From NCBI GenBank assembly GCA_038257155.1, contig JBBSJP010000019.1:1-64000 (forward strand): 64,000 nucleotides of DNA, in the 5' to 3' direction. This DNA is from JANJTY01 sp038257155. GTDB taxonomy: Bacteria > Pseudomonadota > Gammaproteobacteria > Xanthomonadales > Xanthomonadaceae. Shown here piece by piece: positions 28,119 through 36,845 of this stretch. Position 1 is the first letter of the stretch; each line of letters opens with the position of its first letter. A program made the position numbers and the translations under genes. The notes beneath the pieces were generated by a model. The model was not told the DNA's origin. It saw only the letters and a list, made by a program, of their open reading frames with translations, and did not search any database.

Positions 28119-28571
28119 ATGAACGCAGATGTCGACAAATCAAGGTCCGGAACCTCGGCTGGCAAGATCATCGCGCTGGGTTGCGGTGGCCTGGTACTGG
28201 CGGGCGTGATCTTCGTCGCGGTGATCTTCGGGGTTGTGAGGATGGCAACCAGCGGAGTGGAGGAAGTCGTGCAGGATTTCCTGGCGGCCACGGCACGGGG
28301 CGATTACGAAGCGGCGCATGCGCACTTTTCCGCGCCGCTGAAGCAGGTCCAGCCGCTGGAAGTGTTCCGCGCGATGGCGCAGGAAAATCCGCATCTGTTT
28401 GACGTGCAGGAAACCACCTTCAGCACCCGGTCCGTGTCCGTCACGGACGGTGCCGTGCTGGCGGGCACCCTGACCCTGCGCAGCGGCACCAAGATGCCGG
28501 CCAACTTCAAGCTGGTTGAAGAGAACGATACCTGGAAGCTGCTGGGCTACAACATCGGCAGTTCGGAGTAA
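28119..28571 (+). CDS. Small membrane-anchored protein with a possible NTF2-like domain
   Basis: A 150-residue protein with a strong ribosome binding site (GGAGG, 7 nt before ATG). Residues 1-18 are polar, a membrane helix spans about 19-42, and the rest is an alpha+beta domain (VVQDFLAATARGDYEAAHAHFSAPLK) resembling DUF4864/SnoaL-type NTF2 folds that pair a helical repeat with a curved sheet. The function is unknown. It follows the DAACS carrier by 28 bp and is followed by a terminator, so it ends the transport operon. Confidence 0.85.
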   Translation: MNADVDKSRSGTSAGKIIALGCGGLVLAGVIFVAVIFGVVRMATSGVEEVVQDFLAATARGDYEAAHAHFSAPLKQVQPLEVFRAMAQENPHLFDVQETTFSTRSVSVTDGAVLAGTLTLRSGTKMPANFKLVEENDTWKLLGYNIGSSE

Positions 28572-28593
28572 GCAAACTCGCGGGCCTGACGAA

Positions 28594-28621
28594 CACCCGG
28601 GGCGCTGATTCGCCCCGGGTG
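28594..28621 (+). terminator. Hairpin terminator after the transport operon
   Basis: Perfect 11-bp stem CACCCGGGGCG / CGCCCCGGGTG with loop CTGATT, 22 nt after the stop codon, followed by the partly T-rich CTTATCCTTT. Confidence 0.75.
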
Positions 28622-28648
28622 CTTATCCTTTGGGAAGGATTGAACCAG

Positions 28649-28807
28649 CCATCCTGAACCCTTCGTCAGGCTCAGGACAGGGCTTGTCAGCCCATGTCGA
28701 GTCCGGCACATGTCCGGACTCGACTTCGCCAAATCGATCGCTGATGCGATTGTCTCGCGGGCCGGCCATCCATGGCCGGCGGAACCTCTGACTACATCAG
28801 AGGTTCC
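28649..28807. repeat. Dispersed four-hairpin repeat, copy B
   Basis: Same element as 7696-7876 but with a single 5' module. Hairpin 1: GTCGAGTCCGG/CCGGACTCGAC (28696-28724, perfect 11 bp). Hairpin 2: CGATCG/CGATTG (28735-28752, a G-T pair where copy A has A-T). Hairpin 3: GCCGGCCAT/ATGGCCGGC (28761-28780). Hairpin 4: GGAACCTCTGA/TCAGAGGTTCC (28781-28807, perfect 11 bp). It ends directly against the stop codon of the minus-strand peptidase gene, again between convergent genes. Confidence 0.93.
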
Positions 28808-31800
28808 TTAGATGCTCACGCGCCGGCGATTGTCGTCGGAGACGCGGTCGATCAGCTTGTTGTAGGGATCAACACCGGCATCGTAGGGCTCGCCATCCAC
28901 CACAATCTCCAGCGTGCTGCTGGCCTGGTCGACGCGATGCTTCTGCAGGTACAGCACGGTTTCGTCCTTTTCCTCGCCGCCGGCGGGCCGGGCGAAAACC
29001 CCGATGTCGATGTCGACGCCCAGCGGCAGTGCTGATTCCTTGCCCTTGCCGTCGGCCTCGAACTTGGCCGTGTTGAGCTCCAGCGTCACAATGTACTTGC
29101 CGTCCTCGCGCTTCACGGCGCTGGCGGTGGTCACGCGGTTGTCGTAGAACACGATCTTCTCGAACAGCTCCTCGATCAACGGATGGTGCTTCGCATCGGT
29201 TCCTTCGCGCAGGTAAGTGAGGAATTCGCGGGTGTTGGTATAGGGCGCCGACTGGAAGCCCTTGTCCTGCAGGAATCGCTTCAGCACGGCATTGAGCGTG
29301 TCCTCGCCGATCGCATCCTTCAGCGCGTAGAACACCATCGAACCCTTGCGGTAATGGATGTACTGCTGGTTCTCAACCAGGGCCAGGGGCAGTTCCTCGA
29401 TCAGTTCACTACCGCGTCCGGAGAGGTAGCGGTCCAGCTCGTACTTGAGGAAGCGGCGCATTTTTTCCTCCCCATATTCCTTCTCCATCACCATCAGCGC
29501 CGAGTACTGCGCCAGGGCCTCGATCAGCATGGTCGAGCCCTGCTGGTTGGCACCGATCACCTGATGTCCCCACCACTGGTGGGCCACCTCGTGCGCGGTG
29601 ACATAGAACACGTAGTCGATGGCGTCGTCCTCGCGCAGGTCGGCGATGAAGCCGATCGACTCCGAGAACGGCACGGTGTTGGCGAAACTCTGCGCGAAGC
29701 CGGCGTAGCGCGGGAATTCCAGGATGCGCATCTGGCGGAACTGGTAGGGCGTGAAGTGTTCCGTGAAATAGTCGAACGACTTCTTGCTGGCCTCGATCAT
29801 GCGATCGACGTTCCAGTGATGGGCGGGGTGGTGGTAGATCTCGATCGCGACGCCATTCCAGCTGTCACGCTTGACCTCCCAGCGCGCCGACAACCAGGCC
29901 GCGAACGCGACCATCGGCGCATCCATCTTGTAGTGGAAGAAACGCCGCCCGTCCTGGTTCCATTCGCGCTGCAGGTAGCCCGGCGCCAACGCAATCTGGT
30001 CGGCATCGGTCGAGACAATGGTTTCGAACTCGATCCAGCCCGCGTCATCACCGAACAGGGTGTGTTGCATTGTCGCTTCGTCGCCCAGCTTGGCCATGCG
30101 CGGCACCTCGCCAAGCTCGCGCTTGCGCCGCTCGTTGCGGTCGAGGATCTGGCGGCCTTCGTTGTAGCCGAAGCTGGGCATGAAATCGTTGTTGAAGAAC
30201 GTGCCGTTCTCCACCACCTGGGTCTGGCCGGTGTCGTTGCTGAAGCCCTGCGGCGCGAAACGCAGCTGGAACACGAACTCGCGCTCCTCGCCGGGCTGCA
30301 TGGGAGAATCGAAGGTGTACTGCCGAACGCCCTGGTCGGTGTCGTCGAGGCTTACGCTGGCACCGCCGAGTTCGACCCGCAGTTGCTCCAGTGCTGGCTG
30401 GATCTCCAGATGCAGCATGGGAATCGCTTCGGCGTGCGGGTTTTGCACCCGATAGCGCACCAAGCTTTCGACGCGACGCTCGCTCGGATGGATATCGATC
30501 TCGCTGGTGATCGCCGTGACCTTCGGCTGCTTGAGCCCCTTGAGACTGGCGTAGGTGGTCTCGTACTCGGCCTGCCGGTCCAGCGCCACGTCGCCTGGCA
30601 CATAGGGATCGATGCGGGTCTCGCCGGCCAGCACCATGGTGTTGTAGTAGACGAAGGCGCCGATACCAATGAAGGCCGCGAAACTGATCGCGAGGGCCGA
30701 GCCGGTAGCGGGATTCAGGCGACGACGTGCCTCGCGCAGGCGTTCGGCCCAGGTCGAGCGGTTGCCGCGCACCCACAGCAGCAGGCCAAGCACGAACAAC
30801 ACAGCGATGAAGGCGCCCCAGTAGGCGCGGAACCACAGATGCCCGACCAGGAAATGGCCGAAGCCGTTCATGTCGGAATAGGGCACGCCAGGTGCGCCGA
30901 GTGGGCGATACAGGTTGTTGTCGAAATCCAGGATGCCGAGCACGATGCGGCTGACGATGTACACCAGCATCAACACGTAGCCAATCGCCTTGCTGTTGAA
31001 CAGCACCATCAGGAACAACGCCAGCACGCCCATCAGGGCAAACGGCAGGCAGTTCAGCAGCATCTGCTGCAGGTAGAGGTCGAACTCGATGTCGAAGTAG
31101 CCGCGCGCCAGCTGATTGGCGATTGCCGCAATGATGCCGACGGCATAGAACGCGAAGGTCACCAGGGTGAGCGCGGTGGCCTTGGCGGCGAACGGAATCC
31201 AGTCGGCGTTCGGATAGGCATCGGTGACCTCGCTGATGCGCTGGGCGCGCTCACGGAACACCAGTTCACCGGCATAGAAGGTGACGATGATGATCAGGAA
31301 GATGCTCAGCGAGCCGCCCAGCAGGTCGTTCATGCGCCCAGTGGTCGGGTAGATGGTGGTGCCGAAGGTCTGGTCGCCGAAGTACAGGTTCACCACCAGC
31401 ACGAACAGCGCGATCACCAGCATCGCGAGCAGGGGCACGCCCTTGAACACGCCCTTGGTGTCGAACCAGGCCTGGTGCAGGAACTGGCGCCATTGGGCGG
31501 CGAAGCCGGTTTGCAGGGCCACACGCGGAATCGAGCCGCCCGCCGCATGGATTGCGGCTACACCGCCGCTGGACACGGGCTTGGGCTTGCTGCGCCGCAG
31601 ACTGAGTCCCTCGCGATCGGTGCGAAAGAGCCGATAACTGAGCCAGATCAGCACCAGGCTGACTGCAAACCACAGCGCGCGATTGGCGATCAATACGCCA
31701 TCGAGCACCGGCACGCCGGTATTGCTCTGCTCGACCGACCAATAGCGCGTCACGTCGTCGATTGCCTGCTGGCCAAACGGATCCAGCAGTGCGCCGATCC

Positions 31801-32407
31801 AGCGCGTATCGAGGTCGCCCACCAGCACGGTGGTGACGATGCTGAGTGCGAAGAAGGCGATCACGCCGATATAGGTCGCCAGCATCGAGCGCGTGGTCAC
31901 CGCCAGGCAGAACAGCAGGGCGGTGACGAACAGCAGGTTGGGCGCGATCAGCACCGCGAAGGTCCACAGGTAGGGCTGCAGCGTGGTTGGGCCGAGTCGT
32001 TCCGGGTCGATCCACGGCATCAGGGTGCCGATCAGTACGCCCAGCGCCACCACCGCCATCACCGCCAGGGTAGCGACATAGCCGCCCAGGAAGCGACCCA
32101 GCAGGTAGTCGCGCTTCTTTACCGGCGTGGTGAAGAACAGCTCGGCGGTGCGGGTATCGAAATCGCGCAGCGCGCCACCGGCCACGAAGATCACCACCAG
32201 CAGCATGGAGATCACCGCGAAGCTGTTGATCAGGCCGAGCACCACGGTCGGCGCATTGCGATACACGTTGCCGATGCCGCCGCCGACCTGCACCGCGTCC
32301 GAAGAACTGGCGCCGAACGCGAGCAGTCCAAACACCAGCGCCACTACCCAGAGCACCGGGTTGCCAAACTGCTGGCGAAGTTCAAAACCGAGAATATGCC
32401 GCAACAT
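28808..32407 (-). CDS. ABC-2 permease fused to an M1-type aminopeptidase
   Basis: A 1199-residue protein. The N-terminal half contains two ABC-2-type permease blocks of about six membrane helices each (from about residues 15-265 and 325-595). After a soluble beta-rich linker comes an M1 metallopeptidase domain with HEVAHQWWGHQ near residue 940 and the downstream Glu in TMLIEALAQYSA, giving the HExxH-x18-E zinc site. The GxMEN exopeptidase motif is not obvious (the region reads LEFPRYAGFAQS), so aminopeptidase activity is uncertain. The partner ATPase gene lies upstream on the same strand. The fusion family is known but its substrate is not. Confidence 0.92.
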   Translation of the reverse strand: MLRHILGFELRQQFGNPVLWVVALVFGLLAFGASSSDAVQVGGGIGNVYRNAPTVVLGLINSFAVISMLLVVIFVAGGALRDFDTRTAELFFTTPVKKRDYLLGRFLGGYVATLAVMAVVALGVLIGTLMPWIDPERLGPTTLQPYLWTFAVLIAPNLLFVTALLFCLAVTTRSMLATYIGVIAFFALSIVTTVLVGDLDTRWIGALLDPFGQQAIDDVTRYWSVEQSNTGVPVLDGVLIANRALWFAVSLVLIWLSYRLFRTDREGLSLRRSKPKPVSSGGVAAIHAAGGSIPRVALQTGFAAQWRQFLHQAWFDTKGVFKGVPLLAMLVIALFVLVVNLYFGDQTFGTTIYPTTGRMNDLLGGSLSIFLIIIVTFYAGELVFRERAQRISEVTDAYPNADWIPFAAKATALTLVTFAFYAVGIIAAIANQLARGYFDIEFDLYLQQMLLNCLPFALMGVLALFLMVLFNSKAIGYVLMLVYIVSRIVLGILDFDNNLYRPLGAPGVPYSDMNGFGHFLVGHLWFRAYWGAFIAVLFVLGLLLWVRGNRSTWAERLREARRRLNPATGSALAISFAAFIGIGAFVYYNTMVLAGETRIDPYVPGDVALDRQAEYETTYASLKGLKQPKVTAITSEIDIHPSERRVESLVRYRVQNPHAEAIPMLHLEIQPALEQLRVELGGASVSLDDTDQGVRQYTFDSPMQPGEEREFVFQLRFAPQGFSNDTGQTQVVENGTFFNNDFMPSFGYNEGRQILDRNERRKRELGEVPRMAKLGDEATMQHTLFGDDAGWIEFETIVSTDADQIALAPGYLQREWNQDGRRFFHYKMDAPMVAFAAWLSARWEVKRDSWNGVAIEIYHHPAHHWNVDRMIEASKKSFDYFTEHFTPYQFRQMRILEFPRYAGFAQSFANTVPFSESIGFIADLREDDAIDYVFYVTAHEVAHQWWGHQVIGANQQGSTMLIEALAQYSALMVMEKEYGEEKMRRFLKYELDRYLSGRGSELIEELPLALVENQQYIHYRKGSMVFYALKDAIGEDTLNAVLKRFLQDKGFQSAPYTNTREFLTYLREGTDAKHHPLIEELFEKIVFYDNRVTTASAVKREDGKYIVTLELNTAKFEADGKGKESALPLGVDIDIGVFARPAGGEEKDETVLYLQKHRVDQASSTLEIVVDGEPYDAGVDPYNKLIDRVSDDNRRRVSI

Positions 32408-32528
32408 GGGTAAATGCCTTTGATCGTTGATCCCGCTCGTTGAGCAGGAGGGTTTGCCGGATCGGACTTCTCGAGGCCGTCAGGGCCCTCGGCGACATGG
32501 TCCGGCTGTGTCGTCGACCGGTTCTGCG

Positions 32529-33401
32529 CTAGGCCGCCTGGGCGCGCAATTGACCGAAGTAGACGTCTTCCAGATCCGGCGCGATGGCCTCGAAGCCCTC
32601 GCCCGGCGTGGCATCGCTCAGCACGTGGATCACCGTGCGGCCGCCGACCAGGCGGGTCGACAGCACATTCATGCCGCGCTGGTATTCGCCCAGCTCACCC
32701 TTGCCGATGGTGCGCTTCCAGACCCGGCCGTCGAGCGAGCGGATCGTCTCGCGCGGTTCGCCGTGCAGCAGCACCTGGCCGCGCGAGATGATCGCCATGC
32801 GCGGGCAGAGGTCGGTGACGTCCTCGACGATGTGGGTGGAGAGGATCACCACGACGGTTTCGCCGATCTCGGCCAGCAGATTCAGGAAGCGGTTGCGCTC
32901 TTCCGGGTCGAGGCCGGCGGTAGGCTCGTCGACGATGATCAGTTTGGGGTTACCGATCAGGGCCTGGGCGATGCCGAAGCGCTGACGCATGCCGCCGGAG
33001 AATCCACCCAGCTTGTGGCTGCGGACTTCCCAGAGGTTAACTTGCTTGAGCAAGGCCTCGACGACTTCGCGTCGCTGCTTGCCGTTGACGATGCCCTTCA
33101 ATACGGCGAAATGGTCGAGCATGGCGCTGGCCGATTCCTTCGGGTATACGCCGAATTCCTGCGGCAGGTAGCCGAGCTGCTTGCGCGCCGCCTGCTTGTC
33201 GGCCAGTACGTCCAGCCCATCGAGAAGCACGCTGCCGGAATCAGGATCCTGCAAGGTGGCGATGGTGCGCATCAGGGTCGACTTGCCGGCGCCGTTCGGG
33301 CCAAGCAGGCCGTACATTCCGGTGGGGATTTCCAGCGACACGTTACGCAGTGCTTGAACGCCGTTTGCATAGGTCTTGGAGAGATTGCGCAGACTCAGCA
33401 T
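32529..33401 (-). CDS. ABC transporter ATP-binding protein
   Basis: A 290-residue ATPase with Walker A GPNGAGKST near residues 35-43, signature FSGGMRQRFGIAQAL, Walker B LIIVDEPTAGLDP and the switch His in ILSTHIVEDV. It has a C-terminal extension of about 70 residues after the core. It is the nucleotide-binding subunit for the fused permease/peptidase 121 bp downstream. The family of DRR/Nod-type exporters usually pairs with ABC-2 permeases, which fits. Confidence 0.95.
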   Translation of the reverse strand: MLSLRNLSKTYANGVQALRNVSLEIPTGMYGLLGPNGAGKSTLMRTIATLQDPDSGSVLLDGLDVLADKQAARKQLGYLPQEFGVYPKESASAMLDHFAVLKGIVNGKQRREVVEALLKQVNLWEVRSHKLGGFSGGMRQRFGIAQALIGNPKLIIVDEPTAGLDPEERNRFLNLLAEIGETVVVILSTHIVEDVTDLCPRMAIISRGQVLLHGEPRETIRSLDGRVWKRTIGKGELGEYQRGMNVLSTRLVGGRTVIHVLSDATPGEGFEAIAPDLEDVYFGQLRAQAA

Positions 33402-33593
33402 GGAACCGCTACCCGATTGGAGAAAGCGGCGATCCTGAACGATCCGACGGGCCAGCGCATGGGCCAGTGGTATGGGCCGCAGGCCCGTCTGACATCCTGA
33501 TCGATTCGGCCGCCGAATTACGAGTTACCAAGTAAGCGGTCCCTGCGGCCGCAACCAGGTTGCGCCTGACGGCGCGCCGGACTGGGAGCCAGC

Positions 33594-34811
33594 ATGCGCA
33601 GTACCCGAACCCTCCTGATTGATGACGACCGCTTCTCCCTGGCGTTTCTCGGGCATCAGTTGCGATTGCAGGGCTTTGATCACAGCCTGCCTTGTCAGCG
33701 CGCCACGGATGCCATTGCGTTGCTGGAGGCAGAGGCACGCGGAGACGTGGCCGGCGAACCCATCGCCCTGGTGATTTGCAACTTGCAGATGCCGGAGATC
33801 GACGGTGTGGAAATCGTTCGACATCTGGCACGTATCGGCTATCGCGGCAGCCTGATCCTGATAGGCGGTGGTCACCCGCGAGTGCTGCAAGCCGCCGAGC
33901 AACTGGCCAAGGCACGCCAGCTGCGCATACTGGGCAGTTTGTCGAAGCCGCTCTCGGCAACCGCGCTGCAATCGCTCATCGAGCATCACTCGACGGCCTT
34001 GCCGTTGCCGGCGTGTTCGAGTGAGGCGAGTTACAGCGTTGAGCGTCTGCGCGAGGCCATTGACGAGAACGAACTGCGCCTGCACTACCAACCGAAGGTC
34101 CGGCTGCAGGACAACTGCGTGATCGGCGTTGAGGCCCTCGCGCGCTGGTATCACCCCCAGGATGGCGTGATTGCGCCCATGCGCTTCATTCCGTTGGCAG
34201 AGCAGGGCGGGCTGATCGATTCATTGACCCGAAGCATCCTGGCGCAGGCCCTGCTGCAAGCCAGACATTGGCAAGACCTGGGACTGCAACTCAGCGTGGC
34301 AGTGAATGTATCGATGGACGACCTGGTTTCTCTGGAGTTTCCCGACGTGGTGCTGGAACTGGCGCAACGTGCCGGGGTCCCGCCGCGTTCACTGGTGCTG
34401 GAAGTGACCGAGAGCCGGTTGATGGAAGCGCCCCTGGCAACCCTGGATATCCTCACCCGTCTGCGCCTGAAGAACGTCGGCTTGGCCATCGACGACTTCG
34501 GCAGCGGCTATTCTTCGCTCAAGCAATTGCGTGACCTGCCTTTCGACGAACTCAAGATTGACAGTCGCTTCGTCAGCGGCGCACACGGCGATCCTGCGTT
34601 GCGCGCGATTGTCGAAGCCACCCTGCGAATGGCGCGGCAATTCGGCATGTGCTGTGTTGCCGAGGGCGTGGAGGATCGTGCCGACTGGGACTACCTGAAT
34701 GGCATCGGATGCGACGTGGTTCAAGGCTTCGGGATTGGTCGCGCCATGCCAGGTCCCCTGCTGGTGGATTGGCTGCGCGAGTTCAACGAACGACAGAGCG
34801 CGGTCGCCTGA
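33594..34811 (+). CDS. Receiver-like domain/EAL c-di-GMP phosphodiesterase with altered phosphosite
   Basis: A 405-residue cytosolic protein. The N-terminal receiver fold (about 1-135) keeps the acidic pair (LLIDDDR) and the Lys (LSKPLS), but the phosphoacceptor position is Asn63 (LVICNLQMPEIDG), where active receivers have Asp. The EAL domain (about 150-400) is complete: GVEALARW, NVSMDD, LEVTES, DDFGSGYSS, LKIDSRF, AEGVED. It may therefore signal without phosphorylation or be constitutively set. It is preceded by GGGAG 8 nt before ATG and stands alone, with a convergent methyltransferase only 7 bp after its stop. Confidence 0.93.
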   Translation: MRSTRTLLIDDDRFSLAFLGHQLRLQGFDHSLPCQRATDAIALLEAEARGDVAGEPIALVICNLQMPEIDGVEIVRHLARIGYRGSLILIGGGHPRVLQAAEQLAKARQLRILGSLSKPLSATALQSLIEHHSTALPLPACSSEASYSVERLREAIDENELRLHYQPKVRLQDNCVIGVEALARWYHPQDGVIAPMRFIPLAEQGGLIDSLTRSILAQALLQARHWQDLGLQLSVAVNVSMDDLVSLEFPDVVLELAQRAGVPPRSLVLEVTESRLMEAPLATLDILTRLRLKNVGLAIDDFGSGYSSLKQLRDLPFDELKIDSRFVSGAHGDPALRAIVEATLRMARQFGMCCVAEGVEDRADWDYLNGIGCDVVQGFGIGRAMPGPLLVDWLREFNERQSAVA

Positions 34812-34818
34812 ATTTGGC

Positions 34819-35934
34819 CTACAACAGCTGAGTGGAATCGGAAGCGTCGACGTTTTGCGCCTGACCGCATTCACGCTCAGTGGGGACCTTGGGCGCGCCG
34901 GCGTCCGCGCTGCGCAGGCGGCGTACATGAAATCCCGGATCACTACCCATGCGATAGGTGAATCCCAAGGCGCAAGCCGGCGCGAGTTCGTCGAAGTTCC
35001 ACAGGAATTGCGGATAAGTCAGGCCCGAGTCGTAGTCGCCCAGCAGCAGATCTGGGCCGGTCTCGATCCCGGTTCGCAGCATCAGAGAAAGTCCCTGCGG
35101 CAAGATTTCCGGCAGTTGCAGGCACTGCTCGGGCAGCGCGTCGGAGTCGCTGCGCAGACACTCCACCAGGTCCGGCAGGGTGGTGCTCGACAGGTCGAGC
35201 AGCGATCCCAGTTCGATTCGCTCAGGCGCCGCGTCGGGCTGCAATTCCGACCCCATGCGCGCCAGCCAGGCGCTGACCGACACCCGACGCGGAATCAGAA
35301 CCGCATCCAACGCGCACTGCGGAAACAGGTTGGCTACCACTTCGAGTTGCGGCTCGCGTGACAGGGCGCGCTGCATGACTTCGGCCACCAGGAGGTCCGG
35401 TGCCCTGCCACGGGCGAGTGTCAGGCGAGTGGCATCGGCGCACACGCAGTCGTGCAACAGGTCCGATACGCCAGCCAGCTCGAACAGCCTGCCTGCGTTA
35501 CTCAGGGAAGCGGCGTGCGCGTCGACAAGGGTTATGCGCAGGCCGTTGTCGCGATGTCGGTGCGCCAGCAGCAAGGCGAGCGGTGCAAGCGGGCCGCAGC
35601 CGGCATAGAGCAGTTCAATCCCGCGCCCGGGTGCATGGCGAGCGCGTGCCAGGAGGGCCTGATCGACCGCCTGCAGGAAGCGGGCGGTGCGCAGGAAATC
35701 CAGCACGCAGCGCGCCGCATCGGCGGGAGAGATCGCCTTGCCGGCGGGTAGTTGCATTGCCTGGACCTCGAGTGCCGGCAGGTGTTTCAGACAGGCCTGA
35801 TAGATCGTCTCACAGGCCAGCTTCTGTTCAAATGGCGCCGCCGATCGGTCGAGCAGCACGTCTACCGGAACCTCCAGGTCGAGTTGCAGATCGCTGCCGC
35901 GGCCGGGTTTGGTCACAGGCGCTGCTGAACGCAT
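34819..35934 (-). CDS. SAM-dependent methyltransferase-like protein
   Basis: A 371-residue soluble protein. A helical N-terminal third precedes a Rossmann core with ELLYAGCGPLAPLALLLA (motif I), ITLVDAHAASLSNAGRLFELAG (motif II region) and DLLVAEVMQRALSREPQ, which recalls the double-E loop of protein arginine methyltransferases. The C-terminal half is beta-rich, also like PRMTs. The substrate is unknown; small-molecule or protein methylation are both possible. No operon partner is obvious, as the next gene on this strand begins beyond a 150-bp gap. Confidence 0.7.
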   Translation of the reverse strand: MRSAAPVTKPGRGSDLQLDLEVPVDVLLDRSAAPFEQKLACETIYQACLKHLPALEVQAMQLPAGKAISPADAARCVLDFLRTARFLQAVDQALLARARHAPGRGIELLYAGCGPLAPLALLLAHRHRDNGLRITLVDAHAASLSNAGRLFELAGVSDLLHDCVCADATRLTLARGRAPDLLVAEVMQRALSREPQLEVVANLFPQCALDAVLIPRRVSVSAWLARMGSELQPDAAPERIELGSLLDLSSTTLPDLVECLRSDSDALPEQCLQLPEILPQGLSLMLRTGIETGPDLLLGDYDSGLTYPQFLWNFDELAPACALGFTYRMGSDPGFHVRRLRSADAGAPKVPTERECGQAQNVDASDSTQLL

Positions 35935-36085
35935 GCGACGCCCGCGAAAGTTGCGGCTGCCATTCTGAATGCCATCTGTTCTTTCACCGCCGTGTCGACC
36001 ATGTTGGTGCGTACCGCAACCTAGGCGCGGGTCGAGGGTATGTCAATCGCGTTGATCGACTCGGTCGTCGAACCATGCGCCGTTT

Positions 36086-36721
36086 TCAGGCACGCGAGCC
36101 ATCAGCATCCGGGCGGTCGATCCGGTACACCGTGGCAGGCGGCAGATTGCGCCACACCCGGCCGATCGCCTGTGCGCTGAGGCGGTGGCGCTGCAGGATT
36201 GCGGGGGGAATTGGGCAGCGCAGGCCGTAGGTGAACTGGTACAGGCAGGCACCCGGCCGCAACCAGGCAAACACGCCAGCGATGATCGCGTCGATGACGT
36301 CGATCGGCATGGCGCGCAAAGGCAGGCCACTCACGGCGCTGCCAACGCAGGCCGCTGGGTACAGCGCAGCGTCGACGAGTTCGGCGGCATCGCAGGTCAG
36401 CACGCGTGCTCCGGGATAGCGGCGGCGCAGCAGGGCGGCGAACTCCGGCAGGGCTTCGATCAGGGTGAGTTGCGACGGTTCAAGGCCGCGCGCCAGCAAT
36501 GCCTGGGTGAACACGCCGGTGCCCGGGCCCAGTTCCAGCACGGGCGCACAGCTGGCATCGACCTCGCTGCAGATCAGTCGCGCCAGGGCGGAAGACGAGG
36601 GAGCGATGGCGCCGACGCAGCGCGGCTGCTGCATCCAGGATCGAAGAAAGGTCATCGTGTCGCGGCCTAGTGCAAATGGCGGCGAAATCAGGGCAGCAGT
36701 CTTGAATTCGGATCTGTGCAC
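36086..36721 (-). CDS. Phospholipid N-methyltransferase-like protein (PmtA type)
   Basis: About 211 residues from ATG 36721; ATG 36655 (MTFLRSWMQ) is another possible start that fits the family better. Features are FLRSWMQQPRCVGAIAPSS, a typical PmtA opening, then LELGPGTGVFTQALL (SAM motif I) and LTLIEALPEFAALLRRRYPGARVL. Such enzymes methylate phosphatidylethanolamine towards phosphatidylcholine or modify quinones or rRNA-like substrates; activity is not certain here. A predicted response-regulator site lies 45-64 bp upstream of 36721, shared with the neighbouring two-component operon. Confidence 0.75.
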   Translation of the reverse strand: MHRSEFKTAALISPPFALGRDTMTFLRSWMQQPRCVGAIAPSSSALARLICSEVDASCAPVLELGPGTGVFTQALLARGLEPSQLTLIEALPEFAALLRRRYPGARVLTCDAAELVDAALYPAACVGSAVSGLPLRAMPIDVIDAIIAGVFAWLRPGACLYQFTYGLRCPIPPAILQRHRLSAQAIGRVWRNLPPATVYRIDRPDADGSRA

Positions 36722-36765
36722 GTGGCGTGGCTCCTGTAGCGGAAGCCGGCATGCTCCGTCAGGGT

Positions 36766-36785
36766 TGTGAAACCACCCTCAAATG
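36766..36785 (-). promoter_or_regulatory. Candidate response-regulator box upstream of the methyltransferase gene
   Basis: On the plus strand TGTGAAAC-N4-CTCAAATG; on the transcribed strand this reads TTTGAG-N5-TTTCAC, two half-sites 11 bp apart. It is identical outside the N4 spacer to the site at 38941-38960. The geometry is that of OmpR-family (PmrA/QseB-like) boxes. Assignment to the adjacent regulator is inference. Confidence 0.5.
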
Positions 36786-36845
36786 CCGATGGCATGCGCT
36801 GCTGGGAGGGCATTCCGGCTGGCTTCCGCCGCCCGGGCTGCCAGG

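Noticed and set aside
29183..32413. A plus-strand open frame of over 1000 codons opposite the ABC permease/peptidase gene
   Set aside because: It mirrors the real gene, is low complexity (His, Gln, Arg, Asp, Val) and has no domain. High GC in third codon positions of the true gene keeps the opposite frame open.
32418..32433. An FNR-like TTGAT...GATCC before the ABC permease/peptidase gene
   Set aside because: The second half-site is not ATCAA; it reads as a direct, not inverted, repeat.
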